Below, piece after piece: positions 12,804-13,762 of a stretch of DNA of 13,762 nucleotides; position 1 is the first letter of the stretch, and each line of letters opens with the position of its first letter. The position numbers and the translations under genes are program-made. Source of the stretch: JAFLDD01 sp049314715 (GTDB lineage Bacteria > Pseudomonadota > Alphaproteobacteria > Rickettsiales > UBA3002); contig JBMOEL010000042.1 in NCBI GenBank assembly GCA_049314715.1, positions 1 through 13,762 of the forward strand, in the 5' to 3' direction. Below the pieces are notes generated by a model that worked only from the letters and a program-made list of their open reading frames with translations, was not told the DNA's origin and did no database searches.

Positions 12804-13762
12804 GCTGCTTCGGTTGCTTCGTGAATCACGAATGCGTCGTCCCACGTACCTTGGGTGGCGGCTTTGGCATATTCGGTCACGCGGTTTTCGAAGAAGTTCG
12901 CGTGCTCCACACCGTTCAGCATATCATCGAGCCATGGGAGTGGGTTTTTCTCAATCTGATACATAGGCTGCAAGCCAAGCTGTGCTAACCGCCTGTCAGC
13001 GATGAAGCGAATATAGCTTTTCACTTCATTCGGGGTCAGGCCCTGTACTTCGCCAACGCCAAACGCCAAGTCGATGAACGCATCTTCGTGCGTAACAATC
13101 GTGTTGCATGCTACATAAAGACGTGAGCGCAACTCGTCGTTCCATACTTCTGGGTTTTCGTCGCAGAAAGTTTTAAAGAGGCGAATGATGGAGTTTGTAT
13201 GCAGCGTTTCATCGCGCGCTGACCATGTGACGATTTGCCCCATGCCCTTCATTTTTCCAAAGCGCGGGAAGTTGAGAAGAATCGCAAATGACGCGAATAA
13301 TTGCAGGCCTTCGGTGAAGGCACCAAACACCGCCATCGTGGTCGCAATATCGAGTTTTGTATTGACCCCGAATTGCTGCATATAGTCGTATTTATCCTTC
13401 ATTTCCTTGTATTTCATGAAGGCTTGGTATTCGGTTTCGGGCATACCCACCGTGTCGAGCAGGTGCGAATAGGCGGCGATATGAATCGTCTCCATATTCG
13501 AAAACGCGCTGAGCATCATCTGCACTTCGGTGGGTTTGAAGATTTGCGAATAATGCTTCATGTAGCAGTTATTCACCTCAATATCCGCTTGGGTGAAGAA
13601 GCGGAAAATTTGGGTGAGCAATGCCTTCTCTGGTGGCAAAAGATTCTTTTTCCAATCCCTCACATCATCGGCGAGTGGCACTTCTTCCGGCAGCCAATGA
13701 ATACGCTGCTGCATCAGCCATGCCTCATATGCCCAAGGATAGGCAAAGGGTTTGTAAATTGG
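12800..13762 (-). CDS. nrdB: class I ribonucleotide reductase beta subunit NrdB, 5' end outside window
   Basis: The small subunit of aerobic ribonucleotide reductase houses the di-iron tyrosyl radical that NrdA needs to make deoxyribonucleotides. The frame is open to the window edge; 320 residues are visible (starting PIYKPFAYPWAYEAWL), probably nearly the whole protein. In visible numbering the metal ligands are D60 (in QADIEVNN), E91 and H94 (METIH), E151 (TEGLQLF), and E185 and H188 (DETLH). The radical tyrosine Y98 lies seven residues after E91, as in E. coli Y122. The site is therefore a canonical Tyr/di-iron type, not a Phe-containing class Ic site. The C-terminus continues after TWDDAF with VIHEATEAA; in this family the last residues dock onto NrdA. 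It converges on the 43-residue ORF, and the two stop codons overlap. Confidence 0.96.
   Translation of the reverse strand, partial: PIYKPFAYPWAYEAWLMQQRIHWLPEEVPLADDVRDWKKNLLPPEKALLTQIFRFFTQADIEVNNCYMKHYSQIFKPTEVQMMLSAFSNMETIHIAAYSHLLDTVGMPETEYQAFMKYKEMKDKYDYMQQFGVNTKLDIATTMAVFGAFTEGLQLFASFAILLNFPRFGKMKGMGQIVTWSARDETLHTNSIIRLFKTFCDENPEVWNDELRSRLYVACNTIVTHEDAFIDLAFGVGEVQGLTPNEVKSYIRFIADRRLAQLGLQPMYQIEKNPLPWLDDMLNGVEHANFFENRVTEYAKAATQGTWDDAFVIHEATEAA

Noticed and set aside
12800..12830. Frameshifted or damaged end of nrdB
   Set aside because: The residues after TWDDAF form a short, in-frame acidic tail, plausible for the NrdA-docking C-terminus, so no damage is claimed.

Overview
The window most likely comes from a moderate-GC Gram-negative bacterium, probably an alphaproteobacterium. 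The clues are the rsmE-gshA pair divergent from ubiA, a two-domain MnmC, a class I NrdB with an intact radical tyrosine, and a tRNA gene that encodes its CCA end. The exact lineage cannot be fixed from the sequence. There is no IS element, integrase, CRISPR array or rRNA, and no gap longer than about 180 bp between genes.

Layout. (1) 1-977: the 3' two thirds of a ComM/YifB AAA+ gene, facing gshA. (2) 1045-3034, minus strand: rsmE then gshA, overlapping by 32 bp. (3) 3079-5177, plus strand: ubiA then a degenerate-GGDEF/EAL protein, joined by an ATGA stop-start overlap. (4) 5179-5392: tRNA-Thr(UGU), a strong terminator hairpin, and a second exact 19-bp copy of the tRNA 3' end 139 bp away, with a hairpin-rich 120-bp segment between the copies. 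(5) 5418-7061, minus: mnmC, carrying two heptanucleotide repeat arrays in its coding sequence. (6) 7219-9189, plus: a KimA-like potassium permease, followed by a GC-rich hairpin cluster. (7) 9368-11936, minus: a two-gene unit, a 200-aa two-TM protein followed by a 652-aa protein with an HEVTH zinc-metallopeptidase motif. This is the least familiar part of the window. (8) 12051-12803: a PrmA-like methyltransferase lacking the PrmA N-terminal domain, divergent from a 43-codon ORF with a perfect GGAGG site; the two share a palindromic -10 element. (9) 12800-13762, minus: nrdB, cut by the window end.

How the genes relate. Most are housekeeping: DNA uptake/recombination (comM), glutathione (gshA), rRNA and tRNA modification (rsmE, mnmC), ubiquinone (ubiA), c-di-GMP turnover (EAL protein), potassium uptake (kimA-like) and dNTP supply (nrdB). 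Nothing clearly forms one new system. The best candidates for undescribed biology are the HExxH/two-TM pair, the duplicated tRNA end with its structured spacer, and the heptamer arrays inside mnmC.
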